A DNA stretch of 52,448 bases from positions 1-52,448 of the forward strand of contig SFFJ01000021.1 in the NCBI GenBank assembly GCA_004557855.1. The letters run 5' to 3'. The notes under the pieces were generated by a model. That model had not been told where the DNA came from. It saw nothing but the letters and a program-made list of their open reading frames with translations, and did not search any database. This document shows positions 7,808 to 16,182 of the stretch, piece by piece (positions within the stretch are counted from its first letter, which is position 1; every line of letters starts with the position of its first letter). Both the position numbers and the translations under genes were made by a program. This DNA is from Oscillospiraceae bacterium. GTDB taxonomy: Bacteria; Bacillota; Clostridia; Oscillospirales; Ruminococcaceae.

Positions 7808-9112
7808 ATGAAAAAAAGCAATCCCCTTGCCCTGCTGCCGATCGGGGTATTCCTGGTCATCTACCTCGGGCTCGGCCTGTTGTTTGAGTACGGTCTTCAT
7901 ATCTACATGGGTTTTTATAATATCCCCATTGTGGTGGCGTTTTTGATTGCCCTGCTGGTGGCCTGCCTGCAAAACCATGCGCTTTCCTTTGATGCAAAGC
8001 TGGCGCTGATGGGTCAGGGCATCGGGGATAAGAATATCGTAACCATGATTCTTATCTTTATGGCGGCCGGGATCTTTGTGGGTGTGGTGGGGCGCAGCAG
8101 CGCCGAAAGCGTGGCCTACCTGCTGCTTTCCCATGTTCCCTCCCAGTTTTCCGTTGTTATTCTGTTTTTGGTCAGCTGCTTTGTTTCGCTGGCCATGGGG
8201 ACCTCGGTGGGGACCATCACCCTGATCACCCCCATCGCCGCGCCTTTAGCGGTTGCAACCGGTTTCCCGCTGCCCTTCTGCGTGGCTTCGGTCATCGGCG
8301 GCGCCATGTTCGGGGATAACCTTTCCTTCATCAGCGATACCACCATTGCCGCCTGCAACGGGCAGGGCTGCCGGATGAAGGACAAATTCCGTGAGAACTT
8401 TAAAATCGCGCTGCCTGCTGCCGTCATTACGCTGGCTGTTATCCTGATCATCTCCCTGAATACCCCCATCCGGCCCTTCCCCATCATTAAGGAGTATAAC
8501 CTCGTTCAGATCATTCCCTATATTCTGGTGCTTGCCGGCGGGATCATCGGCATCAATGTATTTGTGGTGCTGCTCATCGGTATCGTCTCCGGTTCTGTCA
8601 TTATGCTGGCCACCGGGGAAATTGCCGCCACCAGCCTGCTGGCCAATATGGGCACCGGCGCTGCCGGGATGTTCGAGACCACAATGGTCGCCATACTGGT
8701 TTCGGCCATCTGTGCGCTTATCCGGGAATACGGCGGGTTTGAAGCGCTGCTGCGGGGCATCAAAAAGGTTTTCCGCGGGAAAAAGGGCGGACAACTGGGC
8801 ATGGGGCTCTTGGTGGGTGGCATGGATATTGCCACCGCCAATAATACCGTTGCCATTGTGATGGCGAACCCCATTGCCGCCGAAATGGCGGAGGAATACG
8901 GCATCACCAACCGCAAGACGGCCTCCATTCTGGATACCTTCTCCTGTGTGTTCCAGGGGATCATCCCCTACGGTGCGCAGATGCTGGTTGCCGTCAAGCT
9001 GGGGCAAAGCGTTACCGCCTTCCAGATCATCCCCTATCTGTTCTATCCGTTCCTGCTGCTCATCAGCACGCTGGCTTTCATCTTTATCGTTCCGGAAAAG
9101 AGCAAAAAATAA
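7808..9112 (+). CDS. NhaC-type Na+/H+ antiporter family protein
   Basis: A 434-residue polytopic membrane protein. It carries the NhaC-superfamily signature GDNLSFISDTT (169-179), preceded by a helix with the glycine pattern GGAMFGDN, and a second repeat with GGMDIATANNT. Such proteins exchange Na+ for protons or for small organic ions. ATG at 7808 has AGGAGG 6-7 bases upstream; the in-frame ATG at 7724 lies inside the leader hairpin region and is not used. A terminator-like stem in the leader suggests attenuation, perhaps by ion or metabolite. The gene follows trkH, so the pair may serve Na+/K+ balance, but each has its own promoter. Confidence 0.88.
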   Translation: MKKSNPLALLPIGVFLVIYLGLGLLFEYGLHIYMGFYNIPIVVAFLIALLVACLQNHALSFDAKLALMGQGIGDKNIVTMILIFMAAGIFVGVVGRSSAESVAYLLLSHVPSQFSVVILFLVSCFVSLAMGTSVGTITLITPIAAPLAVATGFPLPFCVASVIGGAMFGDNLSFISDTTIAACNGQGCRMKDKFRENFKIALPAAVITLAVILIISLNTPIRPFPIIKEYNLVQIIPYILVLAGGIIGINVFVVLLIGIVSGSVIMLATGEIAATSLLANMGTGAAGMFETTMVAILVSAICALIREYGGFEALLRGIKKVFRGKKGGQLGMGLLVGGMDIATANNTVAIVMANPIAAEMAEEYGITNRKTASILDTFSCVFQGIIPYGAQMLVAVKLGQSVTAFQIIPYLFYPFLLLISTLAFIFIVPEKSKK

Positions 9113-9122
9113 TCGATTTTTC

Positions 9123-9150
9123 AGCCCCTGCCCTCGCCGGCGGGGGCTTT
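9123..9150 (+). terminator. Terminator after the NhaC-type gene
   Basis: AGCCCC/GGGGCT stem (9123-9148) followed by TTT. The T-run is short and overlaps the next promoter. Confidence 0.6.
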
Positions 9151-9176
9151 GCACCCGGTGCGGTTTCTGCTATAAT
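9149..9176 (+). promoter_or_regulatory. Promoter of the DUF362 gene
   Basis: TTGCAC (9149-9154), 16-bp spacer, TATAAT (9171-9176). Confidence 0.6.
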
Positions 9177-9205
9177 GAAAAGCGGAACCGAACCGGAGGT
9201 GCAAA

Positions 9206-10363
9206 ATGAGCTGTGATGTTTCGCTGGTGCGCTGCACCGACTATGAAATAGACCATATGCGGCAGGCGCTGCCCCGTCTGCTGGAGCCGCTGGGCGGCCT
9301 TTCCTGGGTGACGCCCGGCATGAAGATCGTCATTAAGGCTAACCTTGTATCCGGGAAACCGCCGGAGGACGCCGTGACCACCCACCCGGCCCTTTTGTGC
9401 GTGCTGACCGAGATGCTGAAAGCAAAGGGGGCGGCTTCGGTCGTCATCGGTGACAGCCCCGGCGGGGTATATAATGCGGCATACCTGAACCGCATCTACC
9501 AGAAATGCGGCATAACTGCGGCAGAGCAGTACGGTGCGGTATTAAACCAAAACTTCGGGATCACGGAGGTTCATTTTCCCGAAGCTGCGGTCGCCCATGA
9601 GTTCAAATACACCGCCTACCTTGATGATGCGGATGCCGTCATCAACTGCTGCAAGCTGAAAACCCACGGCATGATGGGCATGACCTGCGCCGTGAAAAAT
9701 ATGTACGGGATGGTGCCGGGAAGCGTTAAATCGGAATACCACTACCGCTATTCCGATCCCATGGACTTTGCCCGGATGATCATTGACCTGAACCGTGCCA
9801 AGCCCGCCCGGCTGCATATCGTGGACGCTGTGGTGGGCATGGAGGGCAACGGTCCCACCGCCGGGACGCCCCGGGAGATCGGCTGCCTGCTGGCGGGGTA
9901 TGACCCCTACCGTTTGGATATGATCTGTGCCGGGATCATCGGGCTGCCGCCTGCCTGTATTCCCACCGTTGCCGCAGCGCAGGGGCTGGGGCTGTGTCCC
10001 GATGAGCCCGGGGATATCACGACAAACGAGCCGTGGCAGTCCTTTATCGTCCCGGATTTTGAGAATATCCGCAATGCGGAAGCACTGGCGCAGCAGGACG
10101 GCAACGTGGCGCTGTGGGGCAGGATGAAGGATCGGCTGATGAAGGTCTTTATGCGCTCCCGCCCGGCGGTACAAAAGGATGAGTGCATCGGCTGTGCCGA
10201 ATGCGGGCGCATCTGCCCGGCGAAGGTCATTACCATGGTGAACGGCAAGCCCCGCATTGACCGCAAAAAGTGTATACGCTGCTTCTGCTGCCAGGAATTC
10301 TGCCCGGTGGGCGCCATGAAGGTGCACCGCACACCGATAGCGAAGCTGCTGGAGAAGCTGTAA
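9206..10363 (+). CDS. DUF362 domain protein with C-terminal 2[4Fe-4S] ferredoxin
   Basis: A 385-residue cytoplasmic protein. Residues 1 to about 300 form a DUF362 domain, a family of unknown function common in anaerobes. The C-terminus is a classical bacterial ferredoxin with two clusters: cysteines 327, 330, 333 and 337, and 356, 359, 362 and 366, each in CxxCxxCxxxCP spacing. An electron-transfer or redox-sensing role is likely; the substrate is unknown. ATG at 9206 has GGAGG well placed. It is monocistronic, with its own promoter and a strong shared terminator downstream. Confidence 0.9.
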   Translation: MSCDVSLVRCTDYEIDHMRQALPRLLEPLGGLSWVTPGMKIVIKANLVSGKPPEDAVTTHPALLCVLTEMLKAKGAASVVIGDSPGGVYNAAYLNRIYQKCGITAAEQYGAVLNQNFGITEVHFPEAAVAHEFKYTAYLDDADAVINCCKLKTHGMMGMTCAVKNMYGMVPGSVKSEYHYRYSDPMDFARMIIDLNRAKPARLHIVDAVVGMEGNGPTAGTPREIGCLLAGYDPYRLDMICAGIIGLPPACIPTVAAAQGLGLCPDEPGDITTNEPWQSFIVPDFENIRNAEALAQQDGNVALWGRMKDRLMKVFMRSRPAVQKDECIGCAECGRICPAKVITMVNGKPRIDRKKCIRCFCCQEFCPVGAMKVHRTPIAKLLEKL

Positions 10364-10407
10364 AAAAGCCCCGATGTTCATCGTAGCGGTGAACACCGGG
10401 GCTTTTT
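10362..10407. terminator. Bidirectional terminator between the DUF362 gene and mtnN
   Basis: AAAAAGCCCCG and CGGGGCTTTTT flank a loop with a further GATGTTCA/TGAACAC pairing. A-runs and T-runs on both sides serve the two convergent genes. Confidence 0.85.
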
Positions 10408-10415
10408 CGGTTTTA

Positions 10416-11093
10416 TTATGCCAGCTCCAGCATTTTCAGCACGATGGCTGCCGACTGGTGCGCTGCGGTATCGATAAAATTATCGTAGCTTTCGTCCGCT
10501 CCGTCATCGGCGCTATCGGACATGGTGCGGATGATGAGGAACGGGGTGTCATTGACATAGCTTGCATGGGCGATGGCCGCACCCTCCATTTCGGTGCAGC
10601 AGGGGTCAAAGCGCTCCCGCAGGCTGAATTTGACCGCAGGATCATTCACGAACTGATCCCCGGTGACGATGCGCCCGCAGGTAGCTTTGCCGTGCAGCGG
10701 CACCTGCTCACAGGCGGCCTTTGCCAGCGAAAGCAGCGTTTCATCGGCCTTAAAATATTTGCAGAAGGGATAGTATTTTACCATGATCTCATCCTGATCG
10801 TGGAATACCGCATCGGTGCTTAATACAACGTCCATCACGCCGATACCGGCACCGATGGCCCCGGCGATGCCGATATTGATAACCGCATCCGCTTTGAATT
10901 CCCGGATGACCGCATTGGCAAACAGCGCCGCATTGACCTTGCCCACACCGCAGCACACCAGCACGACGTCCTTTTGGCCGATGCGCCCGGTATAAAAGCT
11001 GCGCCCGTATAGCCTGTGCTCCTCGATGCCGGTCATTTTCTCCTTTACCAGCGCAATTTCTTCATCCAGCGCCCCGATGATCCCGTAAACCAT
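10416..11093 (-). CDS. mtnN: 5'-methylthioadenosine/S-adenosylhomocysteine nucleosidase
   Basis: A 225-residue nucleoside phosphorylase-fold enzyme that hydrolyses MTA and SAH to adenine plus the ribosyl thio-compound, feeding methionine and adenine recycling. Diagnostic stretches are the start MVYGIIGALDEEI, CGVGKVNAA, INIGIAGA, TEMEGAAIA (purine/ribose-binding Met-Glu) and SDSADD with the catalytic Asp. ATG at 11093 was chosen for its GAGGAGG ribosome site; upstream in-frame ATGs lack one. It has its own promoter and a bidirectional terminator. Length is typical of the family. Confidence 0.95.
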   Translation of the reverse strand: MVYGIIGALDEEIALVKEKMTGIEEHRLYGRSFYTGRIGQKDVVLVCCGVGKVNAALFANAVIREFKADAVINIGIAGAIGAGIGVMDVVLSTDAVFHDQDEIMVKYYPFCKYFKADETLLSLAKAACEQVPLHGKATCGRIVTGDQFVNDPAVKFSLRERFDPCCTEMEGAAIAHASYVNDTPFLIIRTMSDSADDGADESYDNFIDTAAHQSAAIVLKMLELA

Positions 11094-11124
11094 GTGTTTC
11101 CTCCTCATGCTGCGTAATGTAGCT

Positions 11125-11153
11125 ATCTTATCACGCAAGGGGCGTTATTGCAA
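11125..11153 (-). promoter_or_regulatory. mtnN promoter
   Basis: Minus-strand TTGCAA (11148-11153), 17-bp spacer, TAAGAT (11125-11130). Confidence 0.6.
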
Positions 11154-11218
11154 GGGGATGTGCTGTGAAACCGGCGGCCTTTTCGGCTGTGACGGCTCAA
11201 TAGCGCCCTGGGCTTTCC

Positions 11219-11504
11219 CTATTTATCATCCATCTTTTCAAAGCGGATCGTTACCCCGGCTGAAACGGGTGAGAATAAAGAAATCACGTTTTCATTGGTC
11301 TGCTGCCAATCATTTTTGAACAGATAGGCTGTGCCCTCTATATCGATGCAGAAGTCTTCCGCCTTATCGCAGCGGCAGGCGCCGGGGCCGAACTTAAACA
11401 CATAGGTCCCCCGGCATTCCCCCTGCGGCAGCTTTGCCTCCAGTGCGCGGAAAATGACGGATGCGCCCGACTTATCATCAGGCGCATCGAAAGCAATATT
11501 TTTT
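11219..11504 (-). pseudogene. Protein-coding fragment abutting tRNA-Cys, start missing
   Basis: An open minus-strand frame of about 95 codons runs from the 3' end of tRNA-Cys to a TAG at 11219 without a stop. It reads like real protein (a stretch ends FSPVSAGVTIRFEK) with three closely spaced cysteines and no ATG or ribosome site. The frame even continues into the tRNA. It is probably the 3' part of a gene whose 5' part was lost when the tRNA cluster or a mobile element moved here. A small protein using GTG (11401) is possible. Function not recognised. A GATGCGCC/GGCGCATC hairpin at 11460-11489 could also serve to end the tRNA transcript. Confidence 0.35.
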
Positions 11505-11579
<75 letters not shown>

Positions 11580-11587
11580 GAAAAAAA

Positions 11588-11663
11588 TGGAGCGGGTTAC
11601 GAGGCTCGAACTCGCTACCTCCACCTTGGCAAGGTGGCGCTCTACCAGATGAGCTAAACCCGC
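11588..11663 (-). tRNA. tRNA-Gly (GCC)
   Basis: Acceptor GCGGGTT/AACCCGC, anticodon stem CCACC/GGTGG with loop TTGCCAA, encoded CCA. Middle gene of the tRNA cluster. Confidence 0.95.
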
Positions 11664-11670
11664 ATATTTA

Positions 11671-11747
11671 TGGCGACCCGGATGGGGCTCGAACCCACGA
11701 CCTCTAGCGTGACAGGCTAGCGTTCTAACCAGCTGAACTACCGGGCC
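11671..11747 (-). tRNA. tRNA-Asp (GTC)
   Basis: Acceptor GGCCCGG/CCGGGTC, anticodon stem CTAGC/GCTAG with loop CTGTCAC, discriminator G and encoded CCA. First gene of the cluster after the promoter. Confidence 0.95.
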
Positions 11748-11797
11748 ATGTGTTTTGCCGCCGGTTAATGTGCCGTATCGAATCGGCAACATTAGTT

Positions 11798-11826
11798 ATT
11801 ATACGAGAAAGCGGCGCTGTTGTCAA
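11798..11826 (-). promoter_or_regulatory. Perfect-consensus promoter of the tRNA cluster
   Basis: Minus-strand TTGACA (11821-11826), 17-bp spacer, TATAAT (11798-11803): both hexamers match the sigma-A consensus exactly, as expected for a stable-RNA unit. Confidence 0.85.
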
Positions 11827-11865
11827 TCCCTTTTTACCCTTTTTGGCAACTTTTCCGCAGCTTTT

Positions 11866-12615
11866 TTACCGGCGGCGTGTCACATATACCATTCGCTGGG
11901 TCATGGGCGTTACCGGTTCCCGGTCGTAGCCGCCCCAGCGCTCCAGCACCTCAAAATTCTCTGCCGAAAGAATCCCGGTCAGCTCATCGTCCTCCCAGGC
12001 CCATTCGCAGAACTGCTCGCCATCACGCGTGTACTGCTCCCCTTTCCCCCGCCGGAAGAAATCGATCTGGATCTCCACCTTATGGCCTTCGGGGGTGTAG
12101 TCGTTCTGCCAAACGCAGAAAAGCTCCTCGCTTTCCCGCACGAAGCAGTTGTTCCCCAGCACCTCCCGGTGCTTATAGGGGGTGTTTACATCAAACAGGA
12201 ACAGCCCGCCGGGCTCCACAAAGAACTGCAGCCGGTGCAGCGCCTTCTGCAGTGCTTTTTTGCCGTGCAGATGATTGAGACTATCCAGCGTGCAGACCGC
12301 CAGATCCACCGTCCCGTAGAGATCCAGCTGCTCCAGGGACTGGCGCAGATACAGAACAGGCTGCCGAAGCTCCTCGTTCTTTTCCACCGCCTGCATCAGC
12401 ATTTCCGGGGAGGCATCCACCCCGATGACCTCAAAGCCCCGTCGGGCCAGCTCGATAGCCAGCGTGCCGGTCCCGCAGCAAAGGTCCAGCGCCAGCTCCC
12501 GCTTGGGGTGGTACCGCGCCATCAGCTCCTCGCAGCGGTCGGCGATTTTGGCGCGGTCCACATCCTCGGTGAGGGCGTCATAGTAGGCGGAAAAGGTCTC
12601 CTTATAGCTCGCCAT
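11866..12615 (-). CDS. Class I SAM-dependent methyltransferase
   Basis: A 249-residue Rossmann-fold methyltransferase. Motif I is ALDLCCGTGTLAIEL (SAM glycine loop), followed by the acidic end of strand 2 in VIGVDAS and a motif-IV-like AVCTLDSLNH. The mixed C-terminal half resembles small-molecule or protein methyltransferases of the YjhP/UbiE-like group; the target is unknown. ATG at 12615 has GGAGAAGG upstream and lies inside the 3' end of the yerC-like gene (14-bp overlap), so the two are translationally coupled. The tRNA promoter begins just downstream, with no separate terminator seen. Confidence 0.85.
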   Translation of the reverse strand: MASYKETFSAYYDALTEDVDRAKIADRCEELMARYHPKRELALDLCCGTGTLAIELARRGFEVIGVDASPEMLMQAVEKNEELRQPVLYLRQSLEQLDLYGTVDLAVCTLDSLNHLHGKKALQKALHRLQFFVEPGGLFLFDVNTPYKHREVLGNNCFVRESEELFCVWQNDYTPEGHKVEIQIDFFRRGKGEQYTRDGEQFCEWAWEDDELTGILSAENFEVLERWGGYDREPVTPMTQRMVYVTRRR

Positions 12616-12904
12616 CGGCCTTCTCCATTCGCTCGAAAACGATATCATAGCCGTTGGCGCCGTACTGCAGAGAACGGTTCACCCGGCTGATGGTGGCAGT
12701 GCTTGCCCCGGTCTTTTCTACGATTTTGCTGTAAACGTTCTGCTCCTTCAGAAGCTTTGCGACCTCCAGCCGATGTGCGATGGCCTTTAATTCCGGCCCA
12801 GTGCACAGGTCATCGAAAAAGCGTTCGCACTCCTCCTCGGTCTTTAGCATCAGCACGGCCCGGTAAAGAAAGGACAGGTTACTGTCCGGTTTTTTTGTAA
12901 TCAA
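12602..12904 (-). CDS. YerC/YecD-family TrpR-related DNA-binding protein
   Basis: A 100-residue helix-turn-helix protein of the TrpR/YerC/YecD family. LTTP-like family features appear as CTGPELKAIAHRLEVAKLL followed by the recognition region GASTATISRVNRSL. The family is widespread in Firmicutes but its targets are poorly defined. The start is TTG at 12904 with GGGGG about 9 bases upstream; no in-frame ATG exists nearby. The coupling to the downstream methyltransferase implies joint function or regulation. Its promoter is divergent to that of the thioesterase gene. Confidence 0.88.
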   Translation of the reverse strand: MITKKPDSNLSFLYRAVLMLKTEEECERFFDDLCTGPELKAIAHRLEVAKLLKEQNVYSKIVEKTGASTATISRVNRSLQYGANGYDIVFERMEKADGEL

Positions 12905-12933
12905 CCAAACGCCCCCTTTTGTTTTATACTACT

Positions 12934-12962
12934 ACTATAACACTTTAGAGTATGAAAGTAAA
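12934..12962 (-). promoter_or_regulatory. Promoter of yerC-like gene and methyltransferase
   Basis: Minus-strand TTTACT (12957-12962), 17-bp spacer, TATAGT (12934-12939), inside a run of AGT trinucleotide repeats. Confidence 0.6.
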
Positions 12963-12977
12963 CCGAAAAACTTCATT

Positions 12978-13006
12978 TTGCATTTTTCGTCATGTTGTGG
13001 TATAAT
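12978..13006 (+). promoter_or_regulatory. Thioesterase gene promoter
   Basis: TTGCAT (12978-12983), 17-bp spacer, TATAAT (13001-13006). Confidence 0.7.
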
Positions 13007-13050
13007 CCGCTGTGGTTTTTGTACCCACCGCAGAAAGGAGCCCGTACCCC

Positions 13051-13515
13051 ATGGAGTATTTTTCCCAAAAAGGAATGGAAGCTGCCCTGCAGCAGCTTGC
13101 CGATAAAATAAGCAGTAATGAGCGCGGCAGCTTTAATGCCATGCTGGCCCCGCAGCTGGTAAGCGCCGACTATGAAAACCGTAGCTGCACCCTGTGCTTT
13201 ACCCCGGAGGACTGGATGAGCAACCCGGCCGGGGTGGTCCACGGGGGCATTCTATGCTCTGCGGTCGATTTGGCCATGGGCTTTTTGAGCCTGTACTTTG
13301 CACGGGATACCGTCAGCGGCATCACCCCCACCGTTAATATGAGCATCAATTACCTGCGGCCGGTGCCCATGTCGGGGCCGTTTTATCTCACTGCGGCCAT
13401 CGGCCATGCCGGCCGCCGCCTGAACCAGACCGACTGTACCATCTATCTGCCGGGCGCCCCAGAAAAGCCCTGCGTTACCGCAGTCGGCACCTATTTTATC
13501 CCGGAGGGAAAGTAA
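13051..13515 (+). CDS. PaaI-type hotdog-fold thioesterase
   Basis: A 154-residue single hotdog domain. The diagnostic PaaI motif VVHGGILCSAVDLAMG (HGG plus the catalytic Asp one helix turn later) is at about residues 65-80, and the central strand NINYLRP-like segment is present as NMSINYLRPV. Such enzymes hydrolyse acyl- or aryl-CoA thioesters; the specific substrate is not evident. ATG at 13051 is chosen because AAAGGAG precedes it. It is monocistronic, with its own promoter and a terminator shared with the histidine kinase gene that converges on it. Confidence 0.85.
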   Translation: MEYFSQKGMEAALQQLADKISSNERGSFNAMLAPQLVSADYENRSCTLCFTPEDWMSNPAGVVHGGILCSAVDLAMGFLSLYFARDTVSGITPTVNMSINYLRPVPMSGPFYLTAAIGHAGRRLNQTDCTIYLPGAPEKPCVTAVGTYFIPEGK

Positions 13516-13548
13516 CCCCCGAAATGCCAATCGCCCATCCGGGCATGA

Positions 13549-13585
13549 GAAAACCGCCGCCCCGCACGGAGCAGCGGTTTTATTT
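13549..13585. terminator. Bidirectional terminator, thioesterase/histidine kinase
   Basis: AAAACCGC (13551-13557 core) and GCGGTTTT (13574-13581) form the stem, with T-runs on both strands between the convergent genes. Confidence 0.7.
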
Positions 13586-15421
13586 TTACGGCCGGTACAG
13601 CGGCAGGGAGATATCCGCCCGGAAAAGGTCGCCGTCAATGGAGAGCTCGAACCGGCCGCCCTGCAATTCCACCAGACTTTTTGCGATGGAAAGACCCAGC
13701 CCGCTGCCCTCGGTGTGGCGGCTGCTGTCGCCCCGCACAAAGCGCTCCATCAGTTCATCGGCGGAGATGTTCAGTTCGTTGCGGCTGACATTCTTGATGC
13801 TGATGGTGACCTCGTGATCATCAGCGGCGGCTGCGGCGTACACACGGGTACCGGGCATGGCGTACTTGCCGATATTGTTCATCAGGTTATCCATCACACG
13901 GCTCAACAGCTTGCCGTCAGCCAGCGCCACCGGGTCCCCTGCGGCCGGATGAACGATCATGGTGAGATCGGCCTTTTGCAGGCGTTCCTCATATTCGCCC
14001 TCCAGCTGGGAAAGCAGCACATTGACATTGGTGGGCTGGCAATCCACCGGCATTACCCCGCTGGAGGCCTTGCTGGCATCCACCAGGTCCTCGGTGAGCT
14101 TTTTAAGGCGCTTGCTTTGCCGGTCCAGCACCTCCAGATATTCCTGCGCCTTGGGATTGTCGATCTCCTCTTTTTTAAGCAGGTCAACATAATTGACGAT
14201 GGAGGTAAGCGGCGTTTTGATATCGTGGGAAACATTGGTGATGAGCTCGGTCTTCATCCGTTCGCTGCGCAGGCGTTCCTCCACGGCGTGTTGCACCCCC
14301 TGCTGCACCTTGTTCAGGTTATCGCCGCAGCGGCGCATCTCCCCCACCAGGTAACGGGTATCCACCGGGGCGCTGTAATCGCCCTCGGCCAATGCCCTTG
14401 CGCCCCGCTGCAGGGTGACAAACCCAATGGCAACATACATGGTGAACAGCGCCAGCACAAGATAAAGCAGTACCATGGGCAGCGACAGCATCGAAGAGTA
14501 GCTGCCGAAGAGAAGAATGAGGAAAAAGACAGCTGCGATCCCCAGGGCCGTTTTCCAGATCAGCGGGATGGAGCGTACCAAATGGCAAAGCCAGCGCCAT
14601 ACGGTTTTGATGATTTTCCACGCAAGCCGGATGACATACCAAATGACATTGTTTTTAAGGACGGTACCGGCCTTGCAGCGGGTGACAAAGGAAATGATGA
14701 AGAGGTAAAGGAAATTGAGAATCAACACCCCCCACAACGCCATTGCCAAGCGGGACATGTAAAAAAAGTATTCCCCGAAAATGCCGAGGGTGGGAATGAG
14801 GATACCGACCGCCATGACATCCAGCGGGATCTTATCAAACCATGTGAGGTGGATGCCCTCAAATCCCTGCCAATGGCCGGCGGCGGCCATCTGCCAGAAG
14901 AAGCAGAACAGCGCAAGGGCGGTAAACAGCGCCGCCAGCGGGATGAGAGCGTCTTTCACATCCAGGAGCCACAGGCCGAAGCGGTATTCGTGGGTGCGGG
15001 GCAGAAAGCCCTCCTGCAGCGATACCGTAATGGTTATGTCCTTGCCGTCAACGGTCAATTTTCGATCGTAGGTATAAACAAGCTCGGCGTCCTCCGGCAG
15101 GTCGGTCAACACCAGGCTTTCGCCACCCGGCCCCGTCACCGTGATGCCGTAGCCGTCCTCGGCGGGGCAGCGCTCCCGAACGTACCGGGTGAAATCCTCG
15201 GTGCTGTCGCTGATCGTCATGAGACTCTGCACCTCATCCGAGATGCGGTAGGCCTGACTGCGATACAGCACCTCCCGGCTGGCGGCATCCCCCTGCAGGT
15301 AGATATCATTGGAGGCGAGATACACGGTGCCCAGGATGCCGGCCGCTGCAAATGCCGCAAACACGAAAAACAGCAGGAATGCGGTCACCTTCAGCCATGT
15401 TTTATCAAGAGTTCGTTTCAT
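13586..15421 (-). CDS. Membrane sensor histidine kinase
   Basis: A 611-residue sensor kinase. A first membrane helix (about 12-35) is followed by a ~130-residue extracytoplasmic domain and then an unusual bundle of further hydrophobic segments (about 160-340), a HAMP-like linker, the dimerisation/phosphoacceptor site NVSHDIKTPLTS (His about 399), the N box DNLMNN (about 511) and the G box GSGLGLSIA (about 572). It phosphorylates the response regulator encoded immediately upstream, whose stop codon overlaps this ATG (TAATG); GGAGGTGACC provides the ribosome site. The signal is unknown. The number of internal membrane segments is higher than in a standard two-helix kinase. Confidence 0.93.
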   Translation of the reverse strand: MKRTLDKTWLKVTAFLLFFVFAAFAAAGILGTVYLASNDIYLQGDAASREVLYRSQAYRISDEVQSLMTISDSTEDFTRYVRERCPAEDGYGITVTGPGGESLVLTDLPEDAELVYTYDRKLTVDGKDITITVSLQEGFLPRTHEYRFGLWLLDVKDALIPLAALFTALALFCFFWQMAAAGHWQGFEGIHLTWFDKIPLDVMAVGILIPTLGIFGEYFFYMSRLAMALWGVLILNFLYLFIISFVTRCKAGTVLKNNVIWYVIRLAWKIIKTVWRWLCHLVRSIPLIWKTALGIAAVFFLILLFGSYSSMLSLPMVLLYLVLALFTMYVAIGFVTLQRGARALAEGDYSAPVDTRYLVGEMRRCGDNLNKVQQGVQHAVEERLRSERMKTELITNVSHDIKTPLTSIVNYVDLLKKEEIDNPKAQEYLEVLDRQSKRLKKLTEDLVDASKASSGVMPVDCQPTNVNVLLSQLEGEYEERLQKADLTMIVHPAAGDPVALADGKLLSRVMDNLMNNIGKYAMPGTRVYAAAAADDHEVTISIKNVSRNELNISADELMERFVRGDSSRHTEGSGLGLSIAKSLVELQGGRFELSIDGDLFRADISLPLYRP

Positions 15422-16113
15422 TATGGGGTCACCTCCATCTTATAGCCCTTGCCCCACACCACCTTGATGTAGCGGGGCTCGGCGGGGTCAATTTCAAGTT
15501 TTTCTCTTAAATGGCGGATGTGCACGGCGATGGCGCCTGCGGCATTCAAGGGGATATCCCCCCATACCCGCCGATAGATCTCCGCCGGGGTAAATACCGC
15601 CCCGGCATTGGTCATCAAAAAGCGGAGAATATCGTACTCCTTGGGGGTCAGCGCCACCGGCTCGCCGTCAACTGTTACGGTCTTGGCGCTGTCGTCCAGC
15701 TCGATGCCCCCGATGACGATACTGGCCGGGCGCACCGAGCCTGCCCCCAGCTGGAGATACCGCCGCAGCTGACTGCGGACTCTGGCCAGTACCTCCACCG
15801 GATTAAAGGGCTTGGTGACGTAGTCATCCGCGCCGACATTCAGCCCGAGGATCTTATCGCTGTCCTCGCTTTTGGCGGTGAGCAAAATTACGGGGATATT
15901 GGAAAACTCCCGCAGGCGGGTCAGCGTTTCCAGACCGTCCATCTGCGGCATCATCACATCCAGCAGCATCAGGTGGACATCCTCATTCTGGGCAAGAGTC
16001 AGCGCCTCGCGGCCGTTTTCCGCCCGGAATACATGGTATCCCTCTGCGGTGAGATAGATCTCCAGCGCCGAAACGATATCCTTTTCGTCATCGCAAACTA
16101 TGATATTATGCAT
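15421..16113 (-). CDS. OmpR/PhoB-type response regulator
   Basis: A 230-residue response regulator. The receiver domain has the acidic pair D8/D9, phospho-acceptor D52 (LMLLDVMMP), T79 and K101. The C-terminal winged helix is of OmpR type (VTPKEYDILRFLMTNAG-like region, RHLREKLE recognition area and terminal VWGKGYKM). It is cotranscribed with the histidine kinase by a 1-base stop/start overlap. AGGA precedes the ATG. Target genes cannot be named from this window; the adjacent glycosyltransferase gene is a candidate because of position only. Confidence 0.95.
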   Translation of the reverse strand: MHNIIVCDDEKDIVSALEIYLTAEGYHVFRAENGREALTLAQNEDVHLMLLDVMMPQMDGLETLTRLREFSNIPVILLTAKSEDSDKILGLNVGADDYVTKPFNPVEVLARVRSQLRRYLQLGAGSVRPASIVIGGIELDDSAKTVTVDGEPVALTPKEYDILRFLMTNAGAVFTPAEIYRRVWGDIPLNAAGAIAVHIRHLREKLEIDPAEPRYIKVVWGKGYKMEVTP

Positions 16114-16145
16114 TTTCCTGCCCTCTCTCTGCTTTTACTGCCTCT

Positions 16146-16174
16146 ATCATACGCATTTTCGGGGAATAGTACAA
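16146..16174 (-). promoter_or_regulatory. Two-component operon promoter
   Basis: Minus-strand TTGTAC (16169-16174), 17-bp spacer, TATGAT (16146-16151), just downstream of the glycosyltransferase stop codon. Confidence 0.6.
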
Positions 16175-16182
16175 GCAAAAAA

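Noticed and set aside
7752..7809. Possible 18-codon ORF ending on the antiporter start codon
   Set aside because: No ribosome binding site and its start is inside the terminator stem, unlike the mgtE upstream ORF.
11588..11747. Plus-strand short proteins over the tRNA genes
   Set aside because: These frames cross three well-formed tRNA cloverleaves and are antisense artefacts.
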